Of a stretch of 64,000 bases of DNA, positions 35,052 to 44,188 are shown piece after piece. Origin of the DNA: Sinomicrobium oceani (GTDB taxonomy: Bacteria > Bacteroidota > Bacteroidia > Flavobacteriales > Flavobacteriaceae). The stretch is taken from the NCBI RefSeq assembly GCF_900119185.1, contig NZ_FPJE01000009.1, forward strand, positions 62,001 to 126,000, in the 5' to 3' direction. How positions within the stretch are numbered: position 1 is the stretch's first letter; every line of letters starts with the position of its first letter. The notes beneath the pieces are model-generated. The model saw nothing but the letters and a program-made list of their open reading frames with translations. It did not search any database and was not told the DNA's origin. The position numbers and the translations under genes are program-made.

Positions 35052-37370
35052 CTATTCTTTGTCCTTTTTCTTCCGTTTGAAAAGTCGTTTGAAGAAACCT
35101 TCTTTTTTCTTCTTTTTCTCTTTCTTTTCTTCCCGGATCTCCTTTTTCCGGACGACATCGGAATTCCCGAATATTTTCTCCAGGAAGGTATCTTCCCTGA
35201 TATTGTCACAGTTGAGTTCTTCCATCACGGTAGCATACGTCGGAGGGAAGCTTGCGGCCGTGTAGCGGGTGTATGTACTATCCTGGTTCATCTTCCGGAG
35301 AAAGCGTGCAAAAACAGGTAGAGCAGAATTGGCTCCCTGGCCCATACTGGTACTCCGGAACCCGATACGGTGATCATCCGATCCTACCCAGGTTACGGTG
35401 ACGAGGTTCGGGGTGATCCCTACAAACCAGCCATCCTTATTGGACTGTGTAGTCCCGGTCTTCCCTGCAATGGCATTTTGCAGTTTATAGGAATACCGTA
35501 ATCTCGAGGCAGTTCCTTCATTTACGGTTGCTTTCATGATTTCGAGCATCACCTGGCGGGTATGCTCCGAAAATGCGGGTTTGGCAGTGTTCTCAGGCTC
35601 AAATTCCACCAGCACATTACCATCGTTATCTTCGATACGGGTAATGAAATAGGGCTTTACAGGCTTCCCTTTATTGACATAAGAGGTGTAAGCACCTGCC
35701 ATTTCCTCCACGCTGATGCCTGCTGTTCCCAAAGCAAGTGATGGCACTTCCGGTAATGGGGAGACGATTCCCATTTTTTTAGCCATGGCTATGGCATTGG
35801 GGATACCGGCATAATCGAGTACTTTAACGGCTACCGTATTGATGGATCGGCTCAGTGCGTATTTGATGGAGTAACTGACGTGCTCCTCCTCTTCCTTATC
35901 GTTGGCATTCGAAGGGCTCCAGCCATCATATTCTTCATAGACCACTTTTTTCGGAGAAAAGTAAGCACAGGGCGGAAGCCCCTTTTCGAGGGCGGCGGTA
36001 TATACGATAGGTTTAAAAGTAGAACCCACCTGCCGCTTGCTCTGTCTCACGTGGTCGTATTTGAAATACTTGTAGTTGATACCGCCTATCCACGTGCGTA
36101 TGGCACCGGTATGAGGGTCCACACTGATCATCCCCGTATTGAGGAATTTCAGGTAATGTTTTATACTGTCTATTGTACTGCCGTCTGAGATCGTATTTTC
36201 TTTCCAGTCAAAAAGTTCTATTTTCCGGGGTTTGCTCAGGGAGTCCATGATCTTTTTTTCGTCCCAGCCCTTTTGTTGCAGCGAGAGGTATTGTGGTGAT
36301 TTTTTTACGGCCTCACCGGCAACCTTTGAGTCGGTATTCCACGGAGCTCTTTGGCCATAGCTTTTTTCGAACTGCTCCTGCAATGCGGAAAGGTGTTCCT
36401 GCATGGCTGCTTCGGCGTAAGCCTGCATTCCGGTATCCATTGTGGTGTATATGCGGAGTCCGTCGCGATAAATGTCGTATGTATTTCCTTCCGCGTCCGG
36501 GTTTGCCTTGCACCAGGCTTCTACCTCTTTCTTTACCTGTTCGCGGAAATATGGGGCAATACCCTCGTCATGCGTATATGCCGTATATTTCAGTTCGGTA
36601 GAGACGGATTTCAGACTGTCGTACACATCTTTGTCGAGATACTCATACTTTACCATCTGGTGTAGTACCGTATTCCGGCGTATCTGGCTTTTATCCGGGA
36701 ATAGCCTGGGATTGTAATAATAGTTGGCCTTGAGCATCCCCACCAGGGTTGCGGCCTCATCTATCGTGAGCAGTCGCGCCCTTTTTCCGAAGAATTTGTA
36801 TGAAGCACTTTCTATGCCGTATGTATTATCACTAAACGGGACCGTATTGAGATAAAGTGTCAGGATTTCATCCTTGTCATAGACTTTTTCTATGCGTCTT
36901 GCAATAATCATTTCGCGTATTTTGTTTACCGCGATCCCCAGGCGCCCGTAATTTTTACGTTTATACAGGTTTTTGGCAAGTTGTTGGGTAATGGTGCTTC
37001 CTCCGCCGGAGGAGTCGTCGCGGAGCAATATACTTTTGAAGAATACCCGGAAGAAACTTCGAAAGTCAATACCGCTGTGATCGTAAAAACGAAAGTCTTC
37101 CGTAGCGATCAGTGCATTGATGAGGTTTTCGGGAATATCATCGAAGGGTATGGACTGCCTGTCGTACAGGTAGTATTTTCCAATGAGTTCATCGTCCTGT
37201 CCGTAAACTTCCGATGCTTCGGTCTGTACGATCTCTCCCAGTTCTTCCCTGCCGGGAATGTGCCCCCAAAGACCGAAGTATATACTCCAGTAAAACAGTA
37301 AAAAAGCCAGAGTCAGCCCGGCAATTCCCCATAAGGACCAACGTAACCATTTGGATTTGATCTTTCGCAT
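35052..37370 (-). CDS. Class A penicillin-binding protein (PBP1A)
   Basis: The 772-residue bifunctional enzyme makes and crosslinks peptidoglycan. It has an N-terminal membrane helix (about 10-31), a GT51 glycosyltransferase domain (about 55-235) with catalytic Glu91 in ATEDFRFYDH and the GGSTITQQLAKN motif, and a transpeptidase domain with the active serine in GSTFKPI, SRSINT and KTGTT. The C-terminus is a lysine-rich tail (KKEKKKKKEGFFKRLFKRKKKDKE type), which may hug the membrane or nucleic acid. The ATG at 37370 puts the helix right after the start. Confidence 0.95.
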   Translation of the reverse strand: MRKIKSKWLRWSLWGIAGLTLAFLLFYWSIYFGLWGHIPGREELGEIVQTEASEVYGQDDELIGKYYLYDRQSIPFDDIPENLINALIATEDFRFYDHSGIDFRSFFRVFFKSILLRDDSSGGGSTITQQLAKNLYKRKNYGRLGIAVNKIREMIIARRIEKVYDKDEILTLYLNTVPFSDNTYGIESASYKFFGKRARLLTIDEAATLVGMLKANYYYNPRLFPDKSQIRRNTVLHQMVKYEYLDKDVYDSLKSVSTELKYTAYTHDEGIAPYFREQVKKEVEAWCKANPDAEGNTYDIYRDGLRIYTTMDTGMQAYAEAAMQEHLSALQEQFEKSYGQRAPWNTDSKVAGEAVKKSPQYLSLQQKGWDEKKIMDSLSKPRKIELFDWKENTISDGSTIDSIKHYLKFLNTGMISVDPHTGAIRTWIGGINYKYFKYDHVRQSKRQVGSTFKPIVYTAALEKGLPPCAYFSPKKVVYEEYDGWSPSNANDKEEEEHVSYSIKYALSRSINTVAVKVLDYAGIPNAIAMAKKMGIVSPLPEVPSLALGTAGISVEEMAGAYTSYVNKGKPVKPYFITRIEDNDGNVLVEFEPENTAKPAFSEHTRQVMLEIMKATVNEGTASRLRYSYKLQNAIAGKTGTTQSNKDGWFVGITPNLVTVTWVGSDDHRIGFRSTSMGQGANSALPVFARFLRKMNQDSTYTRYTAASFPPTYATVMEELNCDNIREDTFLEKIFGNSDVVRKKEIREEKKEKKKKKEGFFKRLFKRKKKDKE

Positions 37371-37508
37371 ATGCTAATATATACGCAAAATGGCGAATAT
37401 TAGTATACGTTGTGGTGATTTTTGTTAAAATGTCATTGAAAAGCAGTGTCAGAACGTCTTTATTCGGGGGTGTGAATTCTAAATACCGAAAAGCGGGGAA
37501 AACCTTTT

Positions 37509-37516
37509 TATTTTTG
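37509..37516 (+). promoter_or_regulatory. -7 box of the MoaC-MogA fusion gene
   Basis: TATTTTTG is a full TAnnTTTG match 36 bases before the ATG at 37553, which supports that start over upstream ones. Confidence 0.5.
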
Positions 37517-37552
37517 TATTTTGATCCTTGCCAAAAAAAGAAAACAGCAATC

Positions 37553-38482
37553 ATGGTAGATATCACACATAAGGTTATGACCCTGCGTACGGCGACGGCC
37601 CAGGCAGAAGTAAAAGCAGGTAAAAAAGAAACTATCGCGGCTATACGCGATCAACTCGTGCCCAAAGGCAATGTCCTGGAAATGGCCAGGGCCGCGGGAC
37701 TGTTTGCTGTGAAGAATACGAGCCTTGTTATCCCGGACTGCCATCCGCTGCCTATCGAGTATACGGCGGTAGATTACGAAATAGGAGAAATGTCCGTACG
37801 TATAGTATTTACCGTGAAAACAGTCTATAAGACAGGGGTAGAGGTCGAAGCGATGCACGGCGCTTCGGTGGTCGCCCTGACCATGTACGATATGCTGAAG
37901 CCCATAGATAAACAGATTGAGATAGGACACATAAAGCTCCTGGAGAAAAAGGGCGGAAAATCTTCGTTTTCGGGACTACCTTCGCGCCCGTTACGGGCAG
38001 TAGTGGTGGTCTGCTCCGATACGATATCAGCGGGAGAGAAAGCAGATAATGCCGGAAAAATTATTATTGGTAAACTGGGAGAATTCGGTGTGGAAGTCCC
38101 CGTCTATGATATTGTTCCGGATGAAATGGATGTTATTCGCAAAAAGGCAGAACAGTATACGAAAGATTATGATCTGCTCATTTTTACCGGGGGTACGGGG
38201 CTGTCGTCAAGAGATGTGACACCAGAGGCCTTATTGCCGGTCATTGAGCGCAGGATTCCCGGGGTAGAAGAGGCTATCCGGAATTACGGACAGCAGCGAA
38301 TGCCTTATGCCATGCTCTCCAGAAGTGTAGCCGGAATGGCAGGGGACTGCCTGGTATTGGCCTTACCCGGATCGTCCAAAGGAGCTGCGGAGTCCGTGGA
38401 TGCCGTATTTCCTCATATTCTTCATCTTTTTAAAGTGACGGGAGGCCAAAGGCATGATGAAGAAGGGTCAGTCTCCTCCTAA
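37553..38482 (+). CDS. moaCB: Bifunctional molybdenum cofactor protein, MoaC-MogA fusion (MoaCB)
   Basis: The 309-residue protein joins two steps of molybdenum cofactor synthesis. Residues 1-150 are MoaC (cyclic pyranopterin monophosphate synthase), with NVLEMARAAGLFAVKNTS, CHPLPIEY and VEVEAMHGASVVALTMYDM. Residues 160-305 are the MogA/MoaB-type molybdopterin adenylyltransferase with FTGGTGLSSRDVTPEA. I place the start at 37553; the longer frame to 37412 covers the promoter. Other moa/moe genes are not nearby. Its last 15 bases overlap the end of the convergent DUF4202 gene. Confidence 0.93.
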   Translation: MVDITHKVMTLRTATAQAEVKAGKKETIAAIRDQLVPKGNVLEMARAAGLFAVKNTSLVIPDCHPLPIEYTAVDYEIGEMSVRIVFTVKTVYKTGVEVEAMHGASVVALTMYDMLKPIDKQIEIGHIKLLEKKGGKSSFSGLPSRPLRAVVVVCSDTISAGEKADNAGKIIIGKLGEFGVEVPVYDIVPDEMDVIRKKAEQYTKDYDLLIFTGGTGLSSRDVTPEALLPVIERRIPGVEEAIRNYGQQRMPYAMLSRSVAGMAGDCLVLALPGSSKGAAESVDAVFPHILHLFKVTGGQRHDEEGSVSS

Positions 38483-39064
38483 TGCCTTTTCTATCAGAGC
38501 CGATGCTTCCGGGGATAACCGAAGCCTGAGTGCGGCACGATGTCCGGATTCCGACATTTTTGCCCAGGTCTTGCGTACGATATCAATAACTTTTTCTTCC
38601 GGATGGCCGGCGGCAAAATCCTTAAAATAGTACTGTAGAAAAACGAGACAGACAACATCTTCGAGGATCTGGCTCTCCGGGTCTTTTTTGAGCTGTTTTT
38701 TGCGTATAAGTACCGTTACCCGTGCTGTAAAGGTTTCGTCATATCCGAGATCTTTTAAGATTTCCGATATTTTATCAGCGTGAAACTTTTTAAGAGCTTC
38801 CCGCCATTTCAGGTACCCGGTCCTGTCCATGGGATAGGTATTCCTGTCTATTTTCCAACGGCAGATGTGCTGGGCACGGGCCGCGATCTGAAGCTCGGCG
38901 GAAGCATCCGGACAAAAATCGAGAAGCTTTTCCGTCATTCTTCTGGAATACAAGAGTTCTTTAGGAAATTCTGCATTTCCTATGATCTCCTTGTTCGGGT
39001 CTTCTGCATTTTCCGCATCTATCTGTGCGATAGCCATTTCGAATTTAGATACCTGTTCCTCCAT
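38468..39064 (-). CDS. DUF4202 domain protein
   Basis: The 198-residue protein matches DUF4202 from its ELQIAARAQHICRWKI and YLKWREALKKFHAD stretches and VLIRKKQLKKDPESQILEDVVCLVFL. The ARAQH...W/R helices with spaced His, Asp residues suggest an all-helical, HD-domain-like fold that could bind metal, but no activity is known. Its stop codon lies inside the end of moaCB, a tail-to-tail overlap of 15 bases. Length is normal. Confidence 0.85.
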   Translation of the reverse strand: MEEQVSKFEMAIAQIDAENAEDPNKEIIGNAEFPKELLYSRRMTEKLLDFCPDASAELQIAARAQHICRWKIDRNTYPMDRTGYLKWREALKKFHADKISEILKDLGYDETFTARVTVLIRKKQLKKDPESQILEDVVCLVFLQYYFKDFAAGHPEEKVIDIVRKTWAKMSESGHRAALRLRLSPEASALIEKALGGD

Positions 39065-39335
39065 CTTTTTCGTTTAGCAAATGGTATATGAAGTGGTTTA
39101 CCCGATGAACGGGATGTATAGCTGACTGTGATCAGACAAGTCTTCCCCGGACTTTCCGGAGACTATTTATGCAAACAATATACGCAAATTTTCAAAGGAG
39201 GAAAATAGTTTTGGGGAGTGATGTTTATAGTGGTTGCCCTAACAGGACAGAGTCAGAAAGTCGCTCTTCTTTCGGTAGCTTCATAAGTGCAGACAGAACC
39301 TTTCTGGTCTTTTATGACGCGGATTAGACGGTAGA

Positions 39336-39785
39336 TTAAGAAGTCTTGTGCCTGTTTTCTTTGTATAACAATGCCATGATGCGTTGAAATGAGCCCGCCA
39401 GTTCCTGTTGTTCGGTTTCGGATAAATGAGAAATAATAGCCCGGACGGATTCCGATGATAATTTATCCATTTTCCGCTGTTCTTCGATACCCTTTGGGCT
39501 CAGCATGATTTCGAAACATCTTTTATCGGTCTGAGACTGTTCTTTGATAAGCAGGGAGTCCGATATAAGTTTTTTTATGATACGGCTCAAATACCCTTCA
39601 TCCAGTTGCAGAACCTTATTAATGGCCGTAGCGGTGGTTTTACCCTGTTCTTTTACCAGGAAAATAACCTGAGACTCGGTGAGCGAGTAGTTTGTGTCCA
39701 GAAAAGTTTTTTGTAACAGACCTATACTCCGGACATAGCTGCGGTTGAATTTTCTTATTTCGCTGATAACTTCGATTTCCTTCAT
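39336..39785 (-). CDS. MarR-family transcriptional regulator
   Basis: The 149-residue protein has a winged helix: VLQLDEGYLSRIIKKLISDSLL (recognition region near residues 62-83) and KRCFEIMLSPKGIEEQRK (wing), flanked by helices for dimerisation. It is divergent from two GNAT genes with 86 bases between starts, and a TACTTG-N7-CAAGTA palindrome in that gap is its probable operator. The inferred model is autorepression plus control of the acetyltransferases. MarR/GNAT divergent pairs are common, but the effector ligand is unknown. Confidence 0.92.
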   Translation of the reverse strand: MKEIEVISEIRKFNRSYVRSIGLLQKTFLDTNYSLTESQVIFLVKEQGKTTATAINKVLQLDEGYLSRIIKKLISDSLLIKEQSQTDKRCFEIMLSPKGIEEQRKMDKLSSESVRAIISHLSETEQQELAGSFQRIMALLYKENRHKTS

Positions 39786-39791
39786 GCTGTT

Positions 39792-39839
39792 TACTTGCTT
39801 TAATCAAGTATTTTTAATTATATTTGCTTTTGTCAAGTA
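39792..39839. promoter_or_regulatory. Probable MarR operator overlapping the GNAT promoter
   Basis: TACTTG (39792-39797) and CAAGTA (39805-39810) form a perfect inverted repeat with a seven-base spacer; a third CAAGTA half-site is at 39834-39839. A promoter overlaps it: TTG (39795-39797), 21 bases, then TATATTTG (39819-39826), matching the Bacteroidota -33/-7 consensus. The site covers the -33 region and a second half-site flanks the likely transcription start, as expected for a repressor. Confidence 0.65.
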
Positions 39840-39871
39840 ATATACAAAATACAGTACATATAGCGTTAAAA

Positions 39872-40327
39872 ATGACCGAAATAAAAAATATAACTACCGA
39901 TGAGCCCCAGTATCAGGCGATGAGGGAGTTGCGCAACAGGGTATTGTTACGTCCTTTGGGGATCCCTGATCATTCCTGGGAAATGCACGATCACAGATCC
40001 TGGCATTTTGTGGCTCTTGAAGGAGATGAAGTTGTCGGGTGTGCCGTATTGGTGCCTTCGGATAATGACGAAGGGATGGCTCAATTGATCCAGATGGCCG
40101 TAGATCCGGATATCCAGGGAAAGGGAACAGGGAAATTATTGCTCCGTGAGGTGATAAGGTTTGCAGCTGCCCGCGAGCTGAAGGAGATTAGATGCCATTC
40201 GAGGCAATATGCGGTCCGGTTTTATGAAAAATCCGGATTTGTAACATACGGATCAACTTTTACGGAAGTCGGTATTCCGCATCGCTATATGAAACTGAAA
40301 TTGGACAGATGGACATCAGAAAAGTAA
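39872..40327 (+). CDS. GNAT family N-acetyltransferase (1)
   Basis: The 151-residue protein is a full GNAT domain, with MAVDPDIQGKGTGKLLLREV (acetyl-CoA loop, QGKGTG) around residue 80 and FYEKSGFVTYG near the C-terminus, similar to ElaA/YjcF-type members. I use the ATG at 39872; the TTG at 39824 lies within the promoter box and cannot be the start. It is divergent from the MarR gene and overlaps the next GNAT gene by 19 bases, so they are translationally coupled. Substrate unknown. Confidence 0.88.
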   Translation: MTEIKNITTDEPQYQAMRELRNRVLLRPLGIPDHSWEMHDHRSWHFVALEGDEVVGCAVLVPSDNDEGMAQLIQMAVDPDIQGKGTGKLLLREVIRFAAARELKEIRCHSRQYAVRFYEKSGFVTYGSTFTEVGIPHRYMKLKLDRWTSEK

Positions 40328-40788
40328 AAAATACGGATAACCGGGTCTTAGCCGATCTTATCAAAACCGTTTTTGAGGAGCACCATGCACCAAAGGAAGG
40401 GACTGTATATTCCGATCCGGTGACGAACAGGCTTTATGAATTTTTCCGTCGGGAGAAATCCGTACTGTGGGTAGCGGAAGAAGAAGGGAAAGTTACAGGT
40501 TGCTGTGGTATCTATCCCACCGAAGGCTTACCCGAAGGCTGTGCGGAACTGGTGAAATTTTACATTTCGGATGAAGCCAGGGGAAAAGGGCTGGGGAAGA
40601 AGTTTATGGAACTGAATATTCAGTCGGCCCTGCAATTCGGTTACGGTAAACTCTATCTCGAAAGTTTGCCCGAATTTGCGAATGCCGTGAGCTGGTATGA
40701 GAAATCGGGTTTTCATAGACTGGACCATCCTCTGGGGAATTCCGGACATCCTTCCTGTACCATATGGATGATAAAAGACCTCTCCTGA
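40309..40788 (+). CDS. GNAT family N-acetyltransferase (2)
   Basis: The 159-residue protein is a second GNAT domain with VKFYISDEARGKGLGKKFME (acetyl-CoA loop ARGKGLG) and WYEKSGFHRLDHP. It starts at the ATG at 40309, overlapping the end of the first GNAT gene by 19 bases, which indicates one transcript under the MarR-type operator. The two GNAT proteins are clearly different in sequence, so they are not a recent duplicate. Substrate unknown. Confidence 0.88.
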   Translation: MDIRKVKNTDNRVLADLIKTVFEEHHAPKEGTVYSDPVTNRLYEFFRREKSVLWVAEEEGKVTGCCGIYPTEGLPEGCAELVKFYISDEARGKGLGKKFMELNIQSALQFGYGKLYLESLPEFANAVSWYEKSGFHRLDHPLGNSGHPSCTIWMIKDLS

Positions 40789-40821
40789 CACTCCGTGGTA
40801 TTTTATGACCGAAGCGCCATA

Positions 40822-42210
40822 TCAGTCGTCTGTTCCGGGATCATCGCCGGCATAAATGACATTGTTTTTTGAGTTTTTGGCGATATAGGTATTGATGATT
40901 TGCTGAATGTCCCTGTTGTACTTCTGGGGGATAATAAAATTCCGGAAAGCATCGTAGCGGGTTACGGATTCTTCTTCGGTTATAAATCCGTATCCCGCAT
41001 AATTCCCGTCTCTTACTTCAATGAGTACTTTCTCGTCCGGTGTCCGGCCTTTTTCCAGGATGAAAAAGTTTTCGCGGAGGGACAGTATATCTTCGATAGC
41101 CTGGCGAACCCTTAGGTTGTATGTTTCCGGCTGTTCCTCACCCCGGCATATCCCCCGGCAATTATTCAGTTTGTAATGGGAACACTGCGATACGTTGTGT
41201 TGCAGGTGTGTAAAGCGCGGGCAGAGGTCGTATTGTGCACAGCATTGCTCCAGGAAGGCGATACACTCGGTAACACTGTAAAAAACACCGATAGGGTCGG
41301 TAACCAGCCGAAGCTGGTTATACCCCAGGTGTAGGATACCTTTCCTGTCGGTATATGCCGTAATGCCATATCCTTTCGAAGGTTTTTTCTGTGCCTTATT
41401 GAACTTGGGAAAATGCTGTTTGATCTTTGTGGATTCGCGGATAAGAGCCAGCAGTTCGTTTCCGGTTTCTTCGCAGTGGATATCGGCAGTTTCCCTGGCC
41501 ATGGCTATTTCCCTGGCTGTTTTATCATAGAAATGTCCGAGTACTCTTTTTTTGATATTAATGGCCTTCCCTACATATATAATTTGTCCTTTTTCATCCA
41601 GGAAATAATAAACCCCGGGGCTTTCCGGAAGTTTGTTCACCACATGTCCCGGAAGCAGGGGAGGAAGCGCCATCTCCCCGGAGCGCGGATGGAGTTGCCT
41701 GCCGAAGATACCCTTCGTATCGTTTTCCAGAAGCTTGCCAAACAAAATGGCAGTGGCGTCCGTATCGCCTTTTGCCCTGTGCCTGTCATAAACAGGAATA
41801 TTAAGACTGCTGCAAAGTTGCCCGAGGCTATACGATTTCAGTCCGGGAAATATTTGCCTGGACAGGCGTACCGTACACAGTTTTTTTCTGCGAAAATCTT
41901 TTCCGGCCCGCTGAAATTCCCTGCGGATCACATTGTAATCGAACCCAACGTTATGTGCTACGAATATTTTATCCTCGGTATATTCGAGTACCGTTTCGGC
42001 TATAGCTGCAAATACGGGAGCATCTCTTACCATGTCGTTGTCAATACCCGTCAGCCCGGTAACATAGGGAGATATGGGAACTTCCGGGTTGACCAGTGAG
42101 TGGAATTCATCGACCACTTTTTTTCCGTCGTGTATGGCAATAGCAATTTCCGTGATCCGGTTGGCATCGCCACCGAGACCGGTGGTTTCGACATCGACAA
42201 TAGCATACAT
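40822..42210 (-). CDS. DnaQ-like 3'-5' exonuclease fused to GIY-YIG (UvrC N-terminal/Cho-like) nuclease
   Basis: The 462-residue protein joins two nucleases. Residues 1-165 are a DEDDh exonuclease with DVETTG at 6-11 (Asp6, Glu8), AHNVGFD at 85-91 and His144/Asp149 in DRHRAKGD. Residues 190-275 are a GIY-YIG domain (SPGVYYFLDEKGQIIYVG), the type found in UvrC N-termini and Cho, that nicks DNA. The C-terminal part has a Cys-rich CPRFTHL / CRGICRGEE patch. The fusion is widespread in Bacteroidota and is expected in DNA repair, though there is no UvrA/B here. It follows the sulfatase gene by 69 bases on the same strand. Confidence 0.92.
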   Translation of the reverse strand: MYAIVDVETTGLGGDANRITEIAIAIHDGKKVVDEFHSLVNPEVPISPYVTGLTGIDNDMVRDAPVFAAIAETVLEYTEDKIFVAHNVGFDYNVIRREFQRAGKDFRRKKLCTVRLSRQIFPGLKSYSLGQLCSSLNIPVYDRHRAKGDTDATAILFGKLLENDTKGIFGRQLHPRSGEMALPPLLPGHVVNKLPESPGVYYFLDEKGQIIYVGKAINIKKRVLGHFYDKTAREIAMARETADIHCEETGNELLALIRESTKIKQHFPKFNKAQKKPSKGYGITAYTDRKGILHLGYNQLRLVTDPIGVFYSVTECIAFLEQCCAQYDLCPRFTHLQHNVSQCSHYKLNNCRGICRGEEQPETYNLRVRQAIEDILSLRENFFILEKGRTPDEKVLIEVRDGNYAGYGFITEEESVTRYDAFRNFIIPQKYNRDIQQIINTYIAKNSKNNVIYAGDDPGTDD

Positions 42211-42279
42211 GTAATTGGGTTTTGGAAACTATAAAGATACCAAAAATAATACGTATCCGGAATGTGCTACACCGTGTCT

Positions 42280-43917
42280 TTATTTCATAGGAGTACCGCG
42301 GATACCTTGGAAAAAGTCGTAAGCTTTTTGAACTTGTTTTTCGGTCGAGTGTTCGTATTCCTTGTCGGTAATGCCGTAAATTCCCTGTAGCGAGTCCATG
42401 GTTACCATGAGCTGTTCCCGGATGCTGTCGTATTTCGGATTTCCGTAAATGTTGTTGTTTTCCCCGGGATCGGTTTCGAGATCATACATTTCCCAGGTGT
42501 CGATATCATCATAGAAATGCATGAGTTTGTATCTACGCGTTCGTACGCCGTAATGTTTTTTTACCATATGGAAGTCAGGATATCCGTAGTAATGGTAATA
42601 AACGGCATCCCGGAAATTTTCATCGTGTGTTCCTTCTGCCAGGGACCGGAATGATTTGCCCTGCATGTCTTCCGGGATGGCAACTCCTGCAAAATCGAGA
42701 AAAGTTGCGGCAAAATCCAGGTTTTGGGTAAGTGCCGCGACATTCGTCCTTTCCGGGATATGCCCCGGGTATTGTATGAGCAATGGCATCCGTAGTGATT
42801 CCTCATACATAAAACGCTTGTCGAACCAGCCGTGTTCCCCGAGGTAAAAACCCTGATCGGAAGTATAGATCACTATGGTGTTTTTGTCGAGATCGTTAGC
42901 TTCGAGATAATCGAGGACACGGCCGACGCTTTCGTCTACCGAGGCAATCGTAGCCATATAATCCTGTAAATAGCGTTGTGCTTTCCATTCGGCCATGGCT
43001 TTGCCTTTTAGCCCGGCACGGTGCATGGCATTGTTTTTAGGGAGGTAAATACTGTCCCATGTTTGTCGTTGTTCGGGCGACATCCTGTCGAAATCATTGG
43101 TCCACGGATTACTGGCGAGCTCCGTACTTCCTTCGGCAACACTCATTTTAAGGTCATGCCCTTCGTACATATCCTCATACACTGTCATCAATTGTTGCTG
43201 TGCCGCTAACTGGTTTTGATGTTCGGAAAAATAATTGTCCGGGAGCGGGAATTTTACCGAATCGTACATCGCGGCATGACGCAGCGCCGGCATCCAGTTA
43301 CGGTGCGGGGCTTTGTGATGCATCATGACAAAGAAAGGCTTATCCTGTTTTGCCGTTTCTTTGAGCCACGAAAGTGCTTTATCGGTAATGAGGTCTGTGG
43401 CATAACCGGGAGTAACCACAGTGTCCCTCCCCCTGATAAACTCCGGGTTGTAGTAGTTGCCCTGGTCGTTGAGAATATCCCAGTAATCGAAGCCTGTAGG
43501 AGCACCGTAAAGATGCCATTTGCCGATCATGGCAGTCCGGTATCCTTCTGCTTTCAGGTATTTGGGAAGGGTGGGCTGGCTGCCGTCAAACCTGTCACCG
43601 TTTTTACGAAAACCGTTTTCATGGCTGTGCTTGCCGGTGAGTATAACGGCCCGGCTTGGTCCGCATATAGAATTGGTACAGAAATTATTGCGAAATATGG
43701 CTCCGTTCCGTGCAATACGATCGATGTTAGGGGTGGGAGCGATCTGTGCTATAGGATGTCCGTAAGCACTTATGGCCTGTTGGGCATGATCGTCGGCCAT
43801 GATAAAGATAATGTTCGGTCTTTCGCCCGGGGAGGCCTGCGTTTCGGCTTTTTTATCCTTGCAGGACATAAGACAGCATAAGGCAGGTAAGAGTAAAAAT
43901 AAGATTTTGGTATGCAT
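42280..43917 (-). CDS. Sulfatase, lipoprotein (S1 family)
   Basis: The 545-residue protein has a lipobox LMSC (Cys19) and a type I sulfatase domain. The active-site C-x-P-S-R motif is CGPSR with Cys85 (converted to formylglycine by an anaerobic sulfatase-maturating enzyme in Bacteroidota), followed by TGKHSHENG; calcium ligands come from MADDH (40-44) and IYTSDQG. Such enzymes remove sulfate from host or algal glycans; HENGFRKNGDRF and GKWHLYG are typical of the family but do not settle the substrate. No other glycan gene or sulfatase-maturase gene is adjacent. Confidence 0.92.
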   Translation of the reverse strand: MHTKILFLLLPALCCLMSCKDKKAETQASPGERPNIIFIMADDHAQQAISAYGHPIAQIAPTPNIDRIARNGAIFRNNFCTNSICGPSRAVILTGKHSHENGFRKNGDRFDGSQPTLPKYLKAEGYRTAMIGKWHLYGAPTGFDYWDILNDQGNYYNPEFIRGRDTVVTPGYATDLITDKALSWLKETAKQDKPFFVMMHHKAPHRNWMPALRHAAMYDSVKFPLPDNYFSEHQNQLAAQQQLMTVYEDMYEGHDLKMSVAEGSTELASNPWTNDFDRMSPEQRQTWDSIYLPKNNAMHRAGLKGKAMAEWKAQRYLQDYMATIASVDESVGRVLDYLEANDLDKNTIVIYTSDQGFYLGEHGWFDKRFMYEESLRMPLLIQYPGHIPERTNVAALTQNLDFAATFLDFAGVAIPEDMQGKSFRSLAEGTHDENFRDAVYYHYYGYPDFHMVKKHYGVRTRRYKLMHFYDDIDTWEMYDLETDPGENNNIYGNPKYDSIREQLMVTMDSLQGIYGITDKEYEHSTEKQVQKAYDFFQGIRGTPMK

Positions 43918-44127
43918 GGCAGTTGTTTTCCGGTTAATCCGGTATAAAATTAAAAATCCGGGAACGAATATGGGGTGCGAGAAACAGGATTACTCTTGAA
44001 TGTAGCGTCTTTTGAGTTTTATTCCATTGTTTCTAAGTATTTTAATTAGTTCTTGAAGGCTTGTTTATCTGAAGGGTTTTAACAAAGTGATGTGGTAATG
44101 ATGAGTGTGGTTTGGCTGAATGAGGTG

Positions 44128-44149
44128 AAAAAAGCGAAGCCTGCTTCGG
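44128..44149 (-). terminator. Terminator of the Cys-rich lipoprotein gene
   Basis: On the minus strand CGAAG-CAGG-CTTCG (44135-44148) is followed by C and then six T, an intrinsic terminator 40 bases after the lipoprotein stop. Confidence 0.65.
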
Positions 44150-44188
44150 ATAAAACAGGCCTCGGATAGCATATCGGGAGCAAGGAGA

